Assembly (NCBI RefSeq): GCF_009671245.1
Contig: NZ_VTFS01000001.1
Location: forward strand, 62,372 to 126,371
Direction: 5' to 3'
DNA length: 64,000 nt
Source: Marinicella rhabdoformis
GTDB lineage: Bacteria > Pseudomonadota > Gammaproteobacteria > Xanthomonadales > Marinicellaceae
Under the pieces are notes generated by a model. That model was not told the origin of the DNA. It ran no database searches and saw only the letters and a list, made by a program, of their open reading frames with translations. Of the stretch, positions 63,247 through 64,000 are shown in pieces (positions within the stretch are counted from its first letter, which is position 1; each line of letters opens with the position of its first letter). Position numbers and translations under genes: made by a program.

Positions 63247-64000
63247 TCAATCTGATACAGAAACATTAAAACAAAAGTCAAACCCCAGTTTTTTAACATT
63301 GTTTACATTCAAACACAGCCTTTGAGGCATATGGTCTATGTCCAATTTAACCAGTGGCTTGGCCAAACTGCCCATAAACACCGGTGCGGTATAAATCAAC
63401 ATCTCATTGAGCAGCTTGTCACTAACCAACTGACCAGCTAAAGTCGCACCACATTCAAACAGCACTTCATTGATGTTTTGATTTCCCAACCACTTGATGA
63501 TCGCTTTAATATCAACTTGACCTTGGGAATTTGGCATCTGTAGTACCTTGACACCTTTTTCCTCTAATCGCTTGATTTTATGTGCATTTTCATTACAAGT
63601 AACGACCACACAACGAGCATCATCAGCAATGATTTTGGCATCCAATGGCAAGCGCAACTGACTGTCCAAAACCACACGCAGTGGTTGCCTATTAAGTCCA
63701 TTCTCACCATTGAAATCATGAGTCAACTTGCGGTACTTTTTCGGCAAGTCATCAGGCCTGACGGTTAATCGGCAGTCATCAGATAACACAGTACCAATGC
63801 CAGTCACAATCACCCCACTGCGCCCGCGCCAATACTGAACATCTTGGCGAGCCTTTCTACCCGTTATCCAAAAACTGTCACCATTGGCCATCGCCGTTCT
63901 GCCATCCAAAGATTGCGCCATTTTCAAGCGCACCCACGGCAAGCCCGTTTTCATGCGGTGCAAAAAGCCTGCATTCAAGGCCTGCCCTTTTTTCTTCATT
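63247..64000 (-). CDS. ribD: Riboflavin biosynthesis protein RibD, C-terminal part (partial)
   Basis: The window end cuts the gene on its 5' side, so the N-terminal deaminase domain is outside. About 250 residues of the reductase domain remain: GFLHRMKTGLPWVRLKMAQ, SLDGRTAMANGDSFWITG, GVIVTGIGTVLSDDCRL, and EVLFECGATLAGQLV. RibD deaminates and then reduces the pyrimidine intermediate. The frame's first ATG at 63999 is internal, not a start. It lies about 8.7 kb from ribE on the same strand. Confidence 0.94.
   Translation of the reverse strand, partial: MKKKGQALNAGFLHRMKTGLPWVRLKMAQSLDGRTAMANGDSFWITGRKARQDVQYWRGRSGVIVTGIGTVLSDDCRLTVRPDDLPKKYRKLTHDFNGENGLNRQPLRVVLDSQLRLPLDAKIIADDARCVVVTCNENAHKIKRLEEKGVKVLQMPNSQGQVDIKAIIKWLGNQNINEVLFECGATLAGQLVSDKLLNEMLIYTAPVFMGSLAKPLVKLDIDHMPQRLCLNVNNVKKLGFDFCFNVSVSD

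Overview
The window is a bacterial chromosome segment of low-to-moderate GC. CysIJ, a one-piece tmRNA, the rib genes, DusB and TruD all point to a gammaproteobacterium. The mix of secreted FG-GAP proteins, winged-helix/TPR regulators and a lipoprotein/kinase/globin/DUF3034 cluster suggests a Marinicella-like marine lineage; that placement is inference from gene content, not from a phylogenetic test.

Layout. 0-7.3 kb: end of truD, a TraB-family membrane protein, dusB, a large DUF349 protein and an M13 peptidase. 7.5-12.9 kb: a LysR regulator divergent from azoreductase, pirin and VOC genes, then an exported amidohydrolase and a helical lipoprotein. 13-22.8 kb: a PLP lyase/ABC exporter/methyltransferase operon, a secreted protein, an MscS-type channel with a GNAT gene, and an FG-GAP secreted protein.

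22.8-31.6 kb is an AT-rich defence island inserted at the 3' end of the tmRNA gene. It carries McrC, an EVE-domain McrB, an HNH nuclease with an AAA ATPase (Septu-like), a broken M48/YgjP peptidase remnant and an AlbA_2 protein. A 14-bp copy of the ssrA 3' end marks the far edge. Next to ssrA lie two and a half tandem repeat units, each ending in an inverted, decayed copy of the ssrA 3' end. Upstream of ssrA lies a 130-bp near-identical copy of its 5' third, including the proteolysis-tag frame. No integrase is visible.

32.5-43.3 kb: a hypothetical gene, prolyl aminopeptidase, an acyltransferase, hipBA, two small unknowns, and the sulfate-assimilation operon cysJIH. 43.4-51.6 kb: a winged-helix/TPR regulator, a methyltransferase, two secreted unknowns, HxlR/DUF4242 and parDE. 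51.6-64 kb: riboflavin genes ribE-ribB-ribH-ribA on the minus strand, with ribD (cut by the window end) separated from them by about 8.7 kb. That insert holds a BlaI/M56 pair with a visible operator, an M19-like protein lacking its first metal motif, two membrane unknowns, and a cluster of cupredoxin-like lipoprotein, Ser/Thr kinase, lipoprotein truncated haemoglobin and DUF3034 protein.

A cross-cutting oddity is that four unrelated genes carry in-frame 15-nt (pentapeptide) tandem repeats.
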